Shown here: piece after piece, positions 1 through 9,765 of the stretch
Numbering within the stretch: position 1 is the stretch's first letter
Layout of the letters: the number at the start of each line of letters is the position of its first letter
From: Closterium sp. NIES-65
Lineage: Eukaryota > Streptophyta > Zygnematophyceae > Desmidiales > Closteriaceae
Assembly: GCA_948144175.1 (NCBI GenBank)
Contig: CANXME010002149.1
Location: 1,840,001 to 1,904,000, forward strand
Direction: 5' to 3'
DNA: 64,000 nt
Translations under genes and position numbers: made by a program
Notes under the pieces: generated by a model
Database searches by the model: none
What the model saw: the letters and a program-made list of their open reading frames with translations, nothing else
Told to the model about the DNA's origin: nothing

Positions 1-122
1 AACTCATGAGCTCAAAAGTAGCGCATCAATGAACTCATGAGCTCAAAAGTAGCGCATCAATGAACTCATGAGCTCAAAAGTAGCGCATCAATGAACTCAT
101 GAGCTCAAAAGTAGCGCATCAA
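1..122. repeat. 31-bp tandem repeat, about 4 copies
   Basis: Four head-to-tail copies start at 1, 32, 63 and 94. The unit includes AACTCATGAGCTCAAAAG, itself close to palindromic and related to the TTGAG...CTCAA palindromes scattered through introns of this window. It precedes the first visible exon-like copy of the PEP-mutase-family gene and probably lies in one of its introns. Confidence 0.9.
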
Positions 123-125
123 AAG

Positions 126-548
126 TACCTGGAGGACATGGGGCTCTGCCATCGCTGTCTACCCTCTCAAGATCTTCCCGCCTCCCCTCATCTCCTCGTT
201 TTTGAGACGTCTCAAAAACAACCTCGCTACACTCTGCCGTCACTGTCTACCCTCTCAAGGTCTTCCTGCCTCCCCTCATCTCCTCGTTTCTCCCCCCTTT
301 CCTCTCCCTCCTTCCCTGCACCGCGGCTTTTGAGTCATTTCACAAACTCCCCTCTGCACTTTCCCCCCTCCTCTTCCCTCGTTGCCCCTCCTTCGGCCTC
401 CTTCCCCCGCCTCCCACTCCTCCCTGACAATATCCGCAGATCAATCAGTTGGAGGGCGGGGGTAGAACGAGGATCAATATCCTCTCGCCACAGCAGCTTG
501 AGGACGTGGGCTTTGCTATTGCCGTCTACCCTCTCAAGATCTTCCCGC
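126..548 (+). repeat. Extra copies of the LEGGGRTP/YPLSL exon of the PEP-mutase gene
   Basis: A near-complete copy starts at 449, 300 bp before the functional exon at 749. It has the same GATCAATCAG acceptor context and encodes LEGGGRTRINILSPQQLEDV then GFAIAVYPL, with a 6-bp in-frame insertion; its 3' part diverges and lacks the GTATGC donor. Shorter 3'-half copies occur near 127-186 (CTGGAGGACATGGGGCTC) and 231-277. All share a CTACCCTCTCAAG(A/G)TCTTCC tail. They look like decayed tandem copies of one exon with its acceptor. Confidence 0.7.
198..219. repeat. 22-bp perfect palindrome of the TTTTGAG...CTCAAAA family
   Basis: A perfect inverted repeat centred between 208 and 209 with core TTTTTGAGACGTCTCAAAAA. 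It belongs to a family of short palindromes also found at 2108-2125, 2655-2676, 19337-19354, 21538-21553 and 21671-21684, all in inferred introns or exon-copy regions. Confidence 0.85.
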
Positions 549-748
549 CTCCCCCCCTCTCTTTCCTCGCCTGCTGCCTTCTCCCCCCTTCCCTCTCCTT
601 CCTTCCCAGCTCCTTTAGAGTCGTTTCACAAGCTCTCTTTCTCCACTGTTGCTCCCCCTCCCCTCCCCTCCCCTCCCCTCGCCTCTCCTCCCCTCTCCTC
701 GCCCCACTCCCCACTCCTCCCGGGCAATAATGAACGCAGATCAATCAG

Positions 749-1487
749 TTGGAGGGCGGTGGTCGAACGCCCATCCTCTCACCTCAGCAGCTGGAGGACA
801 TGGGCTTTGCCATTGCCGTCTATCCTCTCTCCCTCGTGGGCGTCTGCACTCGGGCCATGCAGGTATGCTGTTTCTCACAAGGAGCCCTGCTGGTATGCTC
901 TTTCACGAAACAAATTCATGCATGCAAGTGTGCTCTTTCACAACAATACATATCCTAGGTGTCCCATTATTATCACCCACCGGTAAGCCTCTCACCACAG
1001 GCCATGCCCACATGCCCTCTTTCTTTCTCTCTCTCATTTAACCCGCTCCACCTGGCACTGTGCCATTGGGTTATCTGCCCTTTGTTGCCTCGCACGCACA
1101 ATCTTTCCCTCTTCATCTCATCCCCACCCCACCCTGCCCTAACTGGCACTCGCACTCTCAGGACGCGCTGTCAGCATTGGCCTCCGGTCGACTACCCCGC
1201 CCTTCTCTCCTCCCTCCCTTTGAAGAACTCAAGGAGGCTGTTGGTTTCCCGGAGTACCTTGCTCTTGAGGAGCGGTACAAAACGGTGGAGGACGATGATG
1301 GGAGTAGCTGGAGCAGTGGGAGAAGCAGGAGGAGGAGCGATAGTGATGATGCGGATGCTGCTGCGGCTGCTGCTGCGTCGGCGCGAGTGGCGGCAGAAGC
1401 ACAAGCAGAGGAGGCAGCAGCAGCAGCCCGAGCAGCAGCGGCAGATGCAGCAGCAGCTGCTGCTGCAGCTGCAGCTGGTGCAAACTG

Positions 1488-1518
<31 letters not shown>

Positions 1519-1551
1519 CAATACCAGTCGCAGCAGCAACAATCCCAATCC

Positions 1552-1585
<34 letters not shown>

Positions 1586-3189
1586 GGGATGTGGTAGAGC
1601 CTGTGGTTATAGAACCCGATGAAACGCCAGGAACAGGAGGAGAAGGTTGGAAGAACCTCGAGAGGACCCGCAGCAGCAGTGGCGGCGGCGGCGGCGGTGG
1701 TGGGTGGGGAAACTGGACGCGCGTGCTGCGAGTGCAAGTGCTCGGCCAGAACAACATAACTAAGCTCGACTTCCGCGTACCGGTCAGTGCTTTGCTCGGT
1801 ATGCTTCTCGTTTCAGCTAGCCAGGCGACTTTTTAGCGGGCTCGAAGGTAACTGGACACGGGTGTTGCAAGTGCAAGTGCTAGGCCAGAACAACATCACC
1901 AAGCTCGACTTCCGCGTACCGGTCAGTGCAGTGCTTGGTTCTTTTCTCATCTCAGCTAGCCAGGTAACTTTTGAGTGGACTCAAAATTGACTGGAGATGC
2001 TGAGAGTGCAAGTGCTAAGCCCCGACAGCAAAACTAAGCTTGACTTTCGTGTTCCGGTCAATGTGCGGTTTGCTTCTCCTCTCAGCAAACCAGTTTCAGT
2101 CGGAGACTTTTGAGGCGCCTCAAAATTCAAACCAATCTCAGGAGGACCCCACGCCCTCCTACGCTCAGATCTATCCGCATGTGCACACCTCTTCATCTGC
2201 TGTCATATGAAAGTATACAACAGAGTATCGAAACGTCTCGAGACTCATTTTCCACCTCTACTTTGCTCTTCCGCCCACAAGCAACTGTCCAACTAGTCTT
2301 TTATATGCACACCCATTCTCCTCTCATATGGCATTGCTCTCATCTCATTTTCGATCTGTTTTTTTCCTCTCTCCCCTCGTCCTCTCTCTAACTTCCCCCC
2401 CTCCCCACCTTCCATCCATTGTACCCTTCCAACACCCACCAGGCTGGCTTTCTAGGAAGTCTTGCCAACACCATTCCAGGTTAGTCCCAAGGCTCATAAT
2501 GTCCCTCCTGCTGCTCCTCCTGCTGCTCCCCTCGCTGCCCCTGCTGCCTCCTGCTGTCTCGTGCTGACTAGAGCTGGCTGTTCGTTCTATCATTTAGTGT
2601 GCGCCGTGTTGGCTTGGCATGGCATGGAGGGTAGGAAAATTCGTTAGCCTGACAACTTTTGAGGCGCCTCAAAAGTCGGCATGTTGGCATGGCATGGCAT
2701 GGCATGGAGGGTAGGAGGATTTGTTAAACAAACCCTAAACCCTGTTAACCTGAGAGGACCGGCCTGCTACGAAGCGCAGCTGCAGCAGGTGCTTTATTCT
2801 GTCAGCACCCCACTCTTCTGGTCCTCCTTCCTCTCTCCCCAATCTCTCCCTCCCTACCCTTTCATCGTTCGATCTAAAACCCATCATCTGTGGCGGGTAT
2901 TGATTTGGCAATTACTTCAGCACAGCTGATGGAGCGAGCAGCGGCAGCAGCAGCAGCAGCAATAAAGTCTTCCATTCAACCCCCTCCCCTCCCCCCTACC
3001 ACTGCTTCCATTGTGCTGCACTCATTCCCCCACCGCACAGCCGTGGCGGGCATTGATCTGGCAGGACTGGTGGAGCGAGCAGCAGCGCGGGCGCAGTCAG
3101 AGGGGGGAGGCAAGGGGGATGACGAGGTGGTGGTGGTGGATTTCAAAGACAAGACCACGGGCGACCGCGTGCGCATCCTGCTTGAATGA
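749..3189 (+). CDS. PEP mutase/isocitrate lyase superfamily protein, 3' part of gene
   Basis: The 5' exons, with the catalytic core, lie left of the window. Proposed exons are 749-862, 1162-1782, 2755-2788 and 3041-3189 (TGA), all in phase with GT/AG borders. The first gives LEGGGRTPILSPQQLEDMG and YPLSLVGVCTRAMQ, which recall the GGGKTP...LEEIGF...YPLSL segment of plant carboxyphosphonoenolpyruvate mutase-like proteins. The second starts DALSALASGR and continues FEELKEAVGFPEY. The end (NWTRVLRVQVLGQ, KLDFRVP, GIDLAGLVERAA, VVDFKDKTTGDRVRILLE) resembles the C-terminal extension of the plant homologues, as I recall them. An Ala- then Gln-rich insert (encoded about 1350-1590) separates core and extension. 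Family members rearrange or cleave C-C/C-P bonds of small 2-oxo acids; the substrate here is unknown. Several exons have extra copies, listed separately. Confidence 0.7.
1340..1590 (+). repeat. GCN/CAG-rich low-complexity insert in coding exon
   Basis: Runs of GCA/GCT/GCG codons, then CAG codons with a few CAA, give long Ala and Gln tracts inside the 1162-1782 exon of the PEP-mutase gene. The frame stays open through it. It falls between the family core and the C-terminal extension, so it is probably a tolerated linker expansion. Confidence 0.85.
1700..2110 (+). repeat. Three tandem copies of the NWTRVLRVQVLGQ exon end and donor
   Basis: The end of the 1162-1782 exon and about 50 bp of following intron recur with period 139-140 bp; AACTGG or ACTGG starts at 1711, 1850 and 1990. 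Copy 1 is fused to the upstream exon. Copy 2 reads GNWTRVLQVQVLGQNNI and KLDFRVP with an identical donor region. Copy 3 is degraded (ACTGGAGATGCTGAGAGTG). Copy 2 is open and ends in the same CCG-GTCAG donor, so it is potentially spliceable. Confidence 0.8.
2108..2125. repeat. 18-bp perfect palindrome TTTTGAGGCGCCTCAAAA
   Basis: Perfect self-complementary sequence in the intron after the third copy of the NWTRV exon. The same core with NarI-type GGCGCC centre recurs at 2655 and in the mL45 gene near 21.6 kb. Confidence 0.9.
2655..2676. repeat. 22-bp perfect palindrome with TTTTGAGGCGCCTCAAAA core
   Basis: The same 18-bp core as at 2108-2125 is extended by AC/GT on both sides. It lies between two GGCATGGCATGG microsatellite patches in the intron preceding the 2755-2788 exon. 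Confidence 0.9.
2890..2965 (+). repeat. Extra copy of the GIDLA...ERAA exon start
   Basis: Encodes VAGIDLAITSAQLMERAAA, parallel to VAGIDLAGLVERAAA of the functional terminal exon at 3041. The acceptor AG found before 3041 (CGCACAG) is replaced by CATCTG here, so this copy is probably not used. Spacing is about 153 bp. Confidence 0.7.
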
Positions 3190-3257
3190 GTCCAGCGTGG
3201 TGCGGGGCTGTTGGGATAGGTGTAGGGACTGCAGGTGGGTGGGTGAATGACAATCCG

Positions 3258-3700
3258 GTGGGGGAGGCGGAGGGGATGACGAGGTGGTGGTGGTGGATTT
3301 CAAAGACAAAATCACGGGCGACCGCGTGCGCATCCTGCTGGAGTGATCCTAGCATGATGCAGAGCGGTTGGGATAGGTTGGGGGGGAAGTGTAGGGAATG
3401 CGGGACTGTAGTAGGTGGGTGGGTGAGTGAGTCGTTGACAAGATGGTAGGGGGAGGTGGAGGGGGTGATGAGGTGGTGGTGGATTTGAAGGACAAGACCA
3501 CGGGCGACCGCGTTCGTATTCTGCTTAAGTGATGCATAGCGGTTGGAATGGGTCGGGATGCGTTTGGATGGGTTGGGTTGGTTTGGATGGGTTGGGATGG
3601 GTTTGGCAGGAACTGCAGGGAACGCAGGGATGGACGAGGGGGGGGTGACGAAGTGGTGGAGGTAGATATTAGAAACATGAGGCCAGGTGGCCAGTGTGGG
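3258..3700 (+). repeat. Three downstream copies of the PEP-mutase terminal exon end
   Basis: After the gene's stop at 3187-3189, the segment coding for DDEVVVVDFKDK...GDRVRILLE recurs at about 3258-3346 (DFKDKITGDRVRILLE, TGA 3344-3346), 3449-3532 (DLKDKTTGDRVRILLK, TGA 3530-3532) and, degraded, 3628-3700. Each keeps about 70-100 bp of GTGGG-rich spacer. Copies 2 and 3 preserve frame and stop codon. Confidence 0.85.
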
Positions 3701-3931
3701 TTGCTTGTCGTAATTGTGAATTGTGAATAAGGTTGGTTGTAACACCCTCTTTCTCACTAGACTAGCATGGTAGAATGAACAACACGGTTTGTAGAAACAC
3801 AACGCACCCAGGAAGGTGCTATCACATGCGCTATAGTGACATACCGTAGGTACCGAACGATCCAAGGCAGTTCAGAAGTTACACACTTAAGACTGGTATC
3901 TTTTGCGCCAAAGCGGTGGGGAAGGGTATTC
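3701..3931. other. Intergenic, no gene seen
   Basis: Sequence between the last degraded exon copy of the PEP-mutase gene and the 3' LTR of copia-1. No motif was recognised; it may include the PEP-mutase 3' UTR or downstream flank. Confidence 0.5.
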
Positions 3932-4067
3932 TCTTAGAAACTATAGAAGAAAAGGTTGATGCATTAGGTCAAAGTTGGGGTACAATACTAGGGTGTTGAT
4001 AAGTTTTCTGTACCCCCTAAGGCTAGCCCCAATATAGCCTAGATAATAACATGCATATATTTTGACA
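3932..4067 (-). repeat. 3' LTR of copia-1
   Basis: A 136-bp copy matching 14372-14507 at about 96 percent by eye. On the minus strand it begins TGTCAAAATATATGCATG. It is directly followed (minus-strand upstream) by the CTATGGGGGTG polypurine tract. Confidence 0.88.
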
Positions 4068-4117
4068 CACCCCCATAGGCGAAATGGGGGATAGCCAGAG
4101 CAAGCAATGGTCACAAG

Positions 4118-5294
4118 CAGTGCCCTAGATATCAGACTTTAGAGTCCGAATCAGAGTCCGTTCAGACTTTTTTTTTTGTACCTAGTCCGAATCAGAGTCC
4201 GTTCAAAGAATTTATTTATATACCTTGTCTGATTTTCCAGAGTTTTTTCTTATGAGTTGTCTGAAATTTCAGCCTAATTTTACTAGGGTAGGCTGAGCCT
4301 CAGACTTGTATCAGGGGTACACTCTGCGCGCTTATCGGAGAGAAGTTTCCTAGAAGTTTTCTTCCGATATGCCCACTTCCGAGATGGCAGTGGAGTGCCA
4401 AGACGTGAGCAACACTCACTTCGACAGCTGGGACATCGAAATACACTCGTTCGTCGCGAATATCTTCCAGTTACGCTGAGGAAAGGGTTGCGTGATTACA
4501 AGATTTCTGAAGACAAAATCTCGTCACATGTAAGTTATCGCTTATGTACTGTAAGGAATAGGCGACTTTGATGCTGATTCGCTGTAAAAACATATGCAAC
4601 ACGCACTGGTGTGAATTGCGACGTTCCTAGTTCGTAGTGAAAGTTTCGTGTGGCACTGTCTGATGCTTACATGCCACGCCAAGCAACAGCTTCTGCCTGC
4701 TGCCAGCTCAGCTGCGTGACGCTTGGCCCACCTGATACAGATCGGGTGCTCTACTCGGGCCGAGGGTGTCGCGTGGCACTTGGCCCACCTGATACAGATC
4801 GGGTGCTCTATTCGGGCCGAGGGTGTCGCGTGGCACTTGGCCCACCTGATACAGATCAGGTGAACGATCGCATCGCTTGAAAAGCAAATCCAAAACTGAC
4901 AAAATCGGCACACATGCGAGAAAATGGGTACAGAACGGTAATAAAAAACACGACAAAACGAAATGAGATCAGCAGCAGAGCAGAAACAACCATGCGCTGC
5001 ATGTGACAAAAATACCGGAACGCCGCCGACATGAGCAGAGGCGATGCACGAGCACGAGCACGTTGCCTGATGCGTTGGTATTGTATGCTGTAATCAGCTT
5101 CAATGCTATTATAACTGCTTTTACGAAAGTGCATGAACATCTTAAAAATTGAAGTAACTCTGACAGTTCAGACAAAAAAAATTGTGCCTGTCTGAATTTT
5201 CAGACTAAAATTTTGAGGCACCTTTGACAGACAAAGTTCCATGAGGGGTGTACTCTGAGGCCTCAGACTACCTCAAAACGAATCTAGGGGCCTG
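4118..5294. mobile_element. Non-autonomous hAT-type DNA transposon in copia-1
   Basis: The ends are near-perfect inverted repeats: CAGTGCCCTAGAT at the left and the complement of CAGGCCCCTAGAT at the right. Both are flanked by the 8-bp direct duplication GTCACAAG (4110-4117, 5295-5302). Eight-bp duplications and CAG-starting ends are hallmarks of the hAT superfamily. The homologous position of copia-2 (50948-50955) carries one GTCACAAG, the empty site. The 1177-bp body has no transposase frame. It holds subterminal direct repeats (AGTCCGAATCAGAGTCCGTT near 4150 and 4185) and a 57-bp minisatellite. Confidence 0.88.
4715..4862. repeat. 57-bp minisatellite, about 2.6 copies
   Basis: CTTGGCCCACCTGATACAGAT starts at 4722, 4779 and 4836, separated by CGGGTGCTCTA(C/T)TCGGGCC and GAGGGTGTCGCGTGG. 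It lies within the hAT element. The short open frames across it are repeat by-products. Confidence 0.9.
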
Positions 5295-5437
5295 GTCACA
5301 AGACCAGTCCAGAGAAGAAACAAAACACAGCTCAGGGTAGATCACAACGTCACCACACACACTAAGTACAAGCAAACGGCCACAACGCCAGTCCACAGGC
5401 AGAGGTATATAAGCAACAAAAACAATACAGTGATCTC

Positions 5438-6746
5438 TGTCAGAATGTTATTATCTAGCCTGTAGCGGGGTGCTCTATAGCGAGTACAACCCTGTTAGGG
5501 TTTGCTATATGTATCCCAACTGCTGCTAGTGAAACCCATCCTTTCTTCATTTCTCTCTTGCCTAGCTAGCTAAACCCTAGCTATGGCTCCTCACTCTGCT
5601 TACTATCGTAACATGCTATCAGAGCATCTACGCTCCTGGCCTGTGGGCCCACCCAACTGCTTCCGCTGCTACTCTGTCTGTTGCACGCCCCGTGGCGTGC
5701 AACTCCTTCTTCCATTTTTTTTTCGGGTTTTCTGACTGCCGTGCGCTCGGGGCGCGTGGCGGTTTTCTGCCCGCCATGCGCCCCGAGGCGCGCGGCGATT
5801 TCCTACCTTGGGGACCCGCGCGCGGCCCCTGCCCTGCTCGTCGCGGCGCCCTCGAGAGCACGCGCGGCCCCCGCCCTTCACGTCGCGGCGCCCTGGAGAG
5901 CCGCGCGCGGCCCCTCGCTGCCCCGTGGTGGCGCCCTGGGGGCCGCGCGTCGTACTCCTCGCCGTCCCCCGCGCTCCTACCCCGTGCCACGCGCTTTAGG
6001 GTTTGGGGGTGGGGATTGTGGGGGGGGCGGTTGTGGGGGTGCCGGTTGTGTGCGCCGTCCCCTGCTCCTCCTCCTCGTCCGTCTCCCGCTGCTGCAGCTG
6101 CCGCTCACGGGGGTGGGTGTGTGGGAGCCGAAGGAGTGGTGCTAGGGGGGTGACGTGGGAGTGGAGTTAGGGGTTCAGCAGGGGGTGTGTGTCAAGGGTG
6201 TGGGTCAGTTGGAGGAGGTTGTGTGGAGGTAGCTGTCGTGTCGCCTGCAGCGCCTGTAGTCCGTCGCCCTTGCTTCGGTAGCCAGTCAGCCTGTTGCACC
6301 AGTCCCCAGTGGGTCCGTTGCTCCTGCCGCCCGTCTTAGCCGCGGAGCCAGTCACTCCAGTAGTCCGTCCCCCTTGCTTCGGTAGCCACTGAGTCAGCCG
6401 CTCCTGTGCCCGTGCCTCTGCAGCTTCAGTCGTTGCCTCCCATCTTCTCTCCGTCCGCAGTACTCTCCTCCTCCTCACTTGCCTTCTGTGATAGCCTCTA
6501 GCTTTGCTTGCCATTGTGAACCTGCTCTATGACTGTGTGCTCTGCTGATTACACCCCACTTTGGCTATGGGGGTGTGTCAGAATGTTATTATCTAGCCTG
6601 TAGTGGGGTGCTCTATAGCGAGTAGAACCCTGTTAGGGTTTGCTATATGTATCCCAGCTGCTGCTAGTGAAACCCCTCCTTTCTTCATTTCTCTCTTGCC
6701 TAGCTAGCTAAACCCTAGCTATGGCTCCTCACTCTGCTTACTATAA
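5438..6746 (+). mobile_element. Small non-autonomous LTR element 1 (TRIM-like)
   Basis: LTRs at 5438-5613 (176 bp) and 6576-6746 (171 bp) start TGTCAGAATGTTATTATC and differ at about four sites plus a 5-bp loss at the end of the 3' copy. A primer site TGCTATCAGAGCA follows the 5' LTR, and a CTATGGGGGTG tract precedes the 3' LTR. ATCTC flanks both sides (5433-5437, 6747-6751), a 5-bp target duplication. The 0.96-kb interior is GC-rich, with GTGCGC...CCCGAGGCGCGCGGC repeats, and has no gag or pol. It is inserted in the 3' untranslated region of copia-1. PPT and LTR starts match the Copia family here, so trans-mobilisation by such elements is inferred. Confidence 0.88.
5614..5626 (+). promoter_or_regulatory. 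Primer-binding site of LTR element 1
   Basis: TGCTATCAGAGCA directly after the 5' LTR resembles the TGGTATCAGAGC site complementary to plant initiator-Met tRNA, which primes most Copia elements. Confidence 0.75.
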
Positions 6747-6872
6747 ATCTCTACCTAGCAAGAGAAAGTATATATATACATATATATACATACATATACA
6801 TCACAGTACAAGCAGAGACTACAGCAAGTGAGGAAAAGTGGGCACAAGGCCTAACAAAGTGCAGAAACGCTG

Positions 6873-7415
6873 ATGATCACCAGACGGAAGTGCCTTGGTG
6901 AATACATCAGCAGTCTTGGCCCGAGTGGCCACGTGAGCAAAACGAAGCTAACCTCGCTGCTGCAACTCTCGACCCGGGAAGGAACACAGAGCGATGTGCT
7001 TCGTTATGTGCTCCAGTCTGTGCTCCTGACACAAGGCAATGGCGGCCTTGTTGTCTACGTACAGCATTGGAGGAGAACGAGGCCGCTCTCCCAGGTCGCT
7101 CAGCAGGTAGGTGAGCCAGCGTAGCTCCTGTGCAGCCATGGCTGAAGCGTACATCTCAGACTCACAATTGGAGCCGCGAACAAAAGACGAGCGTGTAGAC
7201 TGCCAAGAAACAGAGCCAGAGCCAAGGCTCAACGTGTAACCCTGTGACGACCACTGCGTAGCCAGATCGTCAACCCAAGAAGCGTCCGAGTGCCTAGTGA
7301 GGACCACCTCACTCCGCCCTCCAAGCACGAGCCCCATGCCCGATGTACTGCACAAGTAGCGTAGTACCCTCTTAGCAGCAGCCATATGGTCTGGTCGGTG
7401 CCTACCAGGAACCAC
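6873..7415 (-). pseudogene. RNase H end of copia-1 pol
   Basis: The minus strand encodes [46 protein letters not shown] and LYVDNKAAIALCQE, the Copia RNase H domain, closely parallel to copia-2 at about 51.3-51.7 kb. Glu in CEAEIYAG of copia-2 is retained here as CESEMYAS. The frame breaks shortly after ELQQRG and is not continuous with the RT remnant upstream. Confidence 0.85.
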
Positions 7416-7631
7416 GTAGTGAGCGAGAAGGCCAAGAGGTTACGCAAGGTCAGGACGAGTGCAGGTCATCAGGTACATGAGGCAGCCCACTAGCTCTGGG
7501 TAAGAACCACTCGGCTCTACGGACTCGACCGAAAGTGGAGCTGAGAGCGAGTGACCGGTAGCCAGAGGAGTGTGCTGTGGCAAGGATTAGGTGAAGCGGA
7601 AGCGCTGAAGGACCTGCTGCACCATGTGTGA

Positions 7632-8390
7632 CTAAGTCAGTATGGTGGTGCGACGTGCTCTGTCCCGAGTGATCTGCAAGCCAAGGTAACTGCGCAGTTC
7701 ACCCAGGTCTAGGCACGTGTGTCTCTTCTGCAGCTCGGACTTCACCAGGGCGAGAGCCTCAGTGTCAGCAGTGGCAAAGACCAAGTCGTCGACGTACACG
7801 AGGATGTAGAATGGCGGCAGCAAAGTGTCGGTGCGCAGAAACAGCGATGGGTCAGCAGTAGAAGGTGCGAACCCAAGAGCCGCAAGTGTCGTCCTCATTG
7901 TGTCGTGCCACTGAGAGGAGTACTCACCCGCAATCGCCTCAGCGTAAGAGCGCGGGGTCGGGATGTCTGGTGCATCCGGGTCTCCCTCAGGGGCAAGCAG
8001 CATGGCCACGAGATGAGGCGCAGCGGCCGCAAGACACTCAAGGTCCTCCTTTGTGTCCTCAAGGATGTCCGTGCTAAGAGCACACTCACCCCTGACAGAC
8101 GGAGGACAGAGAGACTCAGACTCAGCAATAAGACTAGCAGCGTAGTCTAGACGACAGGCAGCAGCAAAGTCAACCAGCTCTGCGACAAAGGCGGACGCAA
8201 CAGCAGACTCAAACGACGGGTCAGTGACAACAGTGGCTAGCAGACGCGTGACAGTAGGGAGCTCAGCACGAAACCGGTCAGACTCAGGGTCCGCAACGAC
8301 AGGCAGAGAAGACGGAGGAGGAGATGGCAGAGGAACCCGCTGCGGAGGAGAGGGAAGGACGAAGGACGACGAGGTGGGTGCCGGGGAGAG
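7632..8390 (-). pseudogene. Reverse transcriptase remnant of copia-1 with in-frame deletion
   Basis: Minus-strand [22 protein letters not shown] sequence runs through YSSQW directly into [13 protein letters not shown] and on to the catalytic ILVYVDDLV motif, ending at a stop after [12 protein letters not shown]. In copia-2 the YSSQW and WHDTLRT segments are about 429 bp apart. The first half of RT, including the [11 protein letters not shown] motif, has therefore been removed in frame, with TGCCACT shared by both break points. The RT cannot be functional. Confidence 0.85.
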
Positions 8391-9765
8391 CCGGCTGACG
8401 TGGACGAGGAACACAATGACCGGAACTACCAAAACGGACAGGCGAGATAGGACGGGACGCAGGCTCACGACGTTCAGTAAGACCCCCTGTCTGCTCAGTA
8501 TTAGGAGAAGGAGCAGGCAGCGGTGAGCCAGCCTGTAACGGAAGACCAGTAGACGAAGGGAGACTAAGAACCTGGTGAAGCACAGAGTCAGGCGGTGGCT
8601 GAGACGACGGAGACGGTGGAGCGAAGAATAGGCGTGGCTGTGCAGTGCCACTAGCACTAGCAGCTCCAGTACCCCCAGCAGCTCCAGTACCCCCAGGAGC
8701 TCCAGCACCTCCAGCAGCTCCAGAACCCTCAGCGCCAGCTCCTCCAGGACCACCTCCACTAGCGGAAGCACCCCCAAAACTGGCTCATCCAGTCCCAGGG
8801 TCTCCAGCCTCAGTGTCTCCAGCAGTTGCACCCCCAGACCCAGGGTCTCCAGTAGCAGCACCCTCAGGCTCAGCACCTCCAGCCCCAGCAGCTCCAGTAC
8901 CTCTAGTACGAGCACCTTCGAGGCCAGCACCACTCCCAGCGCCTGTGACGTCAGCAGAAGTACCTCCAACAGCAGAGCCTCGAGCTCCAAAAGCACGACC
9001 CTGACGGCGACCGTACCAGTCGTGCAGCTGCTTTCAGGTGAGAGGCACACGCGGACGAAGGCGGCTACTCCAAGGAGACCGCGCAGCAGCAGACTCAGAA
9101 ACCTCAGTGCCAGCACCCGCAGCAGCTCCACAACCTCCAGCGCCAGCACCCTCAGCAGCTCTAGAACCTCCTGCTCCAGCGCCACCAGCACCAGCACCTC
9201 CAGTAGCTCTAGAACCTCCAGCTCCAGCACCCTCAGCAGCCCCAGAACCTCCAGCAGAAGCAACTCCTATATCAGAGTCACCAGCTCCAACGCCTCCCGT
9301 AGCAGGGCCCCTAGCTCCAGCAGCGCGACCCTGACGGCCAACGTAACAGTCACGCAGCTGCTGTGGGGAGAGAGGTAGTCGACGACGAGAGTGCAGCGGT
9401 GAGGTACCAGCGGAGCGATTACGGAGACGTCTGCTCCAGGGAGACGGCTCACCAGATGCCTCAGCGCCCCCAGGTGCAGCACCCCTAGACTCAGTACCCC
9501 CAGGCTCAGCACCCCCAAACTCCTCACGCCCAGGCTCAGCACCTCCAGTCTCCACACCCCCAGGCTTCGCACCTCCAGGCTCCGCACCCCTTGGCTCAGC
9601 ACCCCCAGAAGCAGCACCCTGAGCAGGACCACCCTCAGCAGGACCTGAGTCACCAGTATCCTCAACAGGCGCAGTCAAGGGAGGAGGGTCTACCTGAGAC
9701 ACACCTGAAGGAGCAGGACCGGGAGCGGGGAGGGGGTCTAGGTGTAGCACCCCTAGACTCAGTAC
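8391..9765 (-). pseudogene. Pro/Gly/Ala-rich linker remnant of copia-1 pol
   Basis: Corresponds to the low-complexity linker between integrase and RT in copia-2 and copia-3. Minus-strand segments include [29 protein letters not shown] repeats (9440-9640) and AGAGGSRA-type repeats (about 9034-9330), in changing frames. The REWYA/RDCYVGRQG cassette found in gag also appears here (about 9340 and 9010), suggesting internal duplication. Confidence 0.65.

Noticed and set aside
1..122. Possible CRISPR or telomeric array at the window start
   Set aside because: Four contiguous 31-bp copies without spacers and without a telomere motif.
2727..2745. AAACCCTAAACCCTG as an interstitial telomere
   Set aside because: Only about two units; short teloboxes are common in plant-lineage non-coding DNA.
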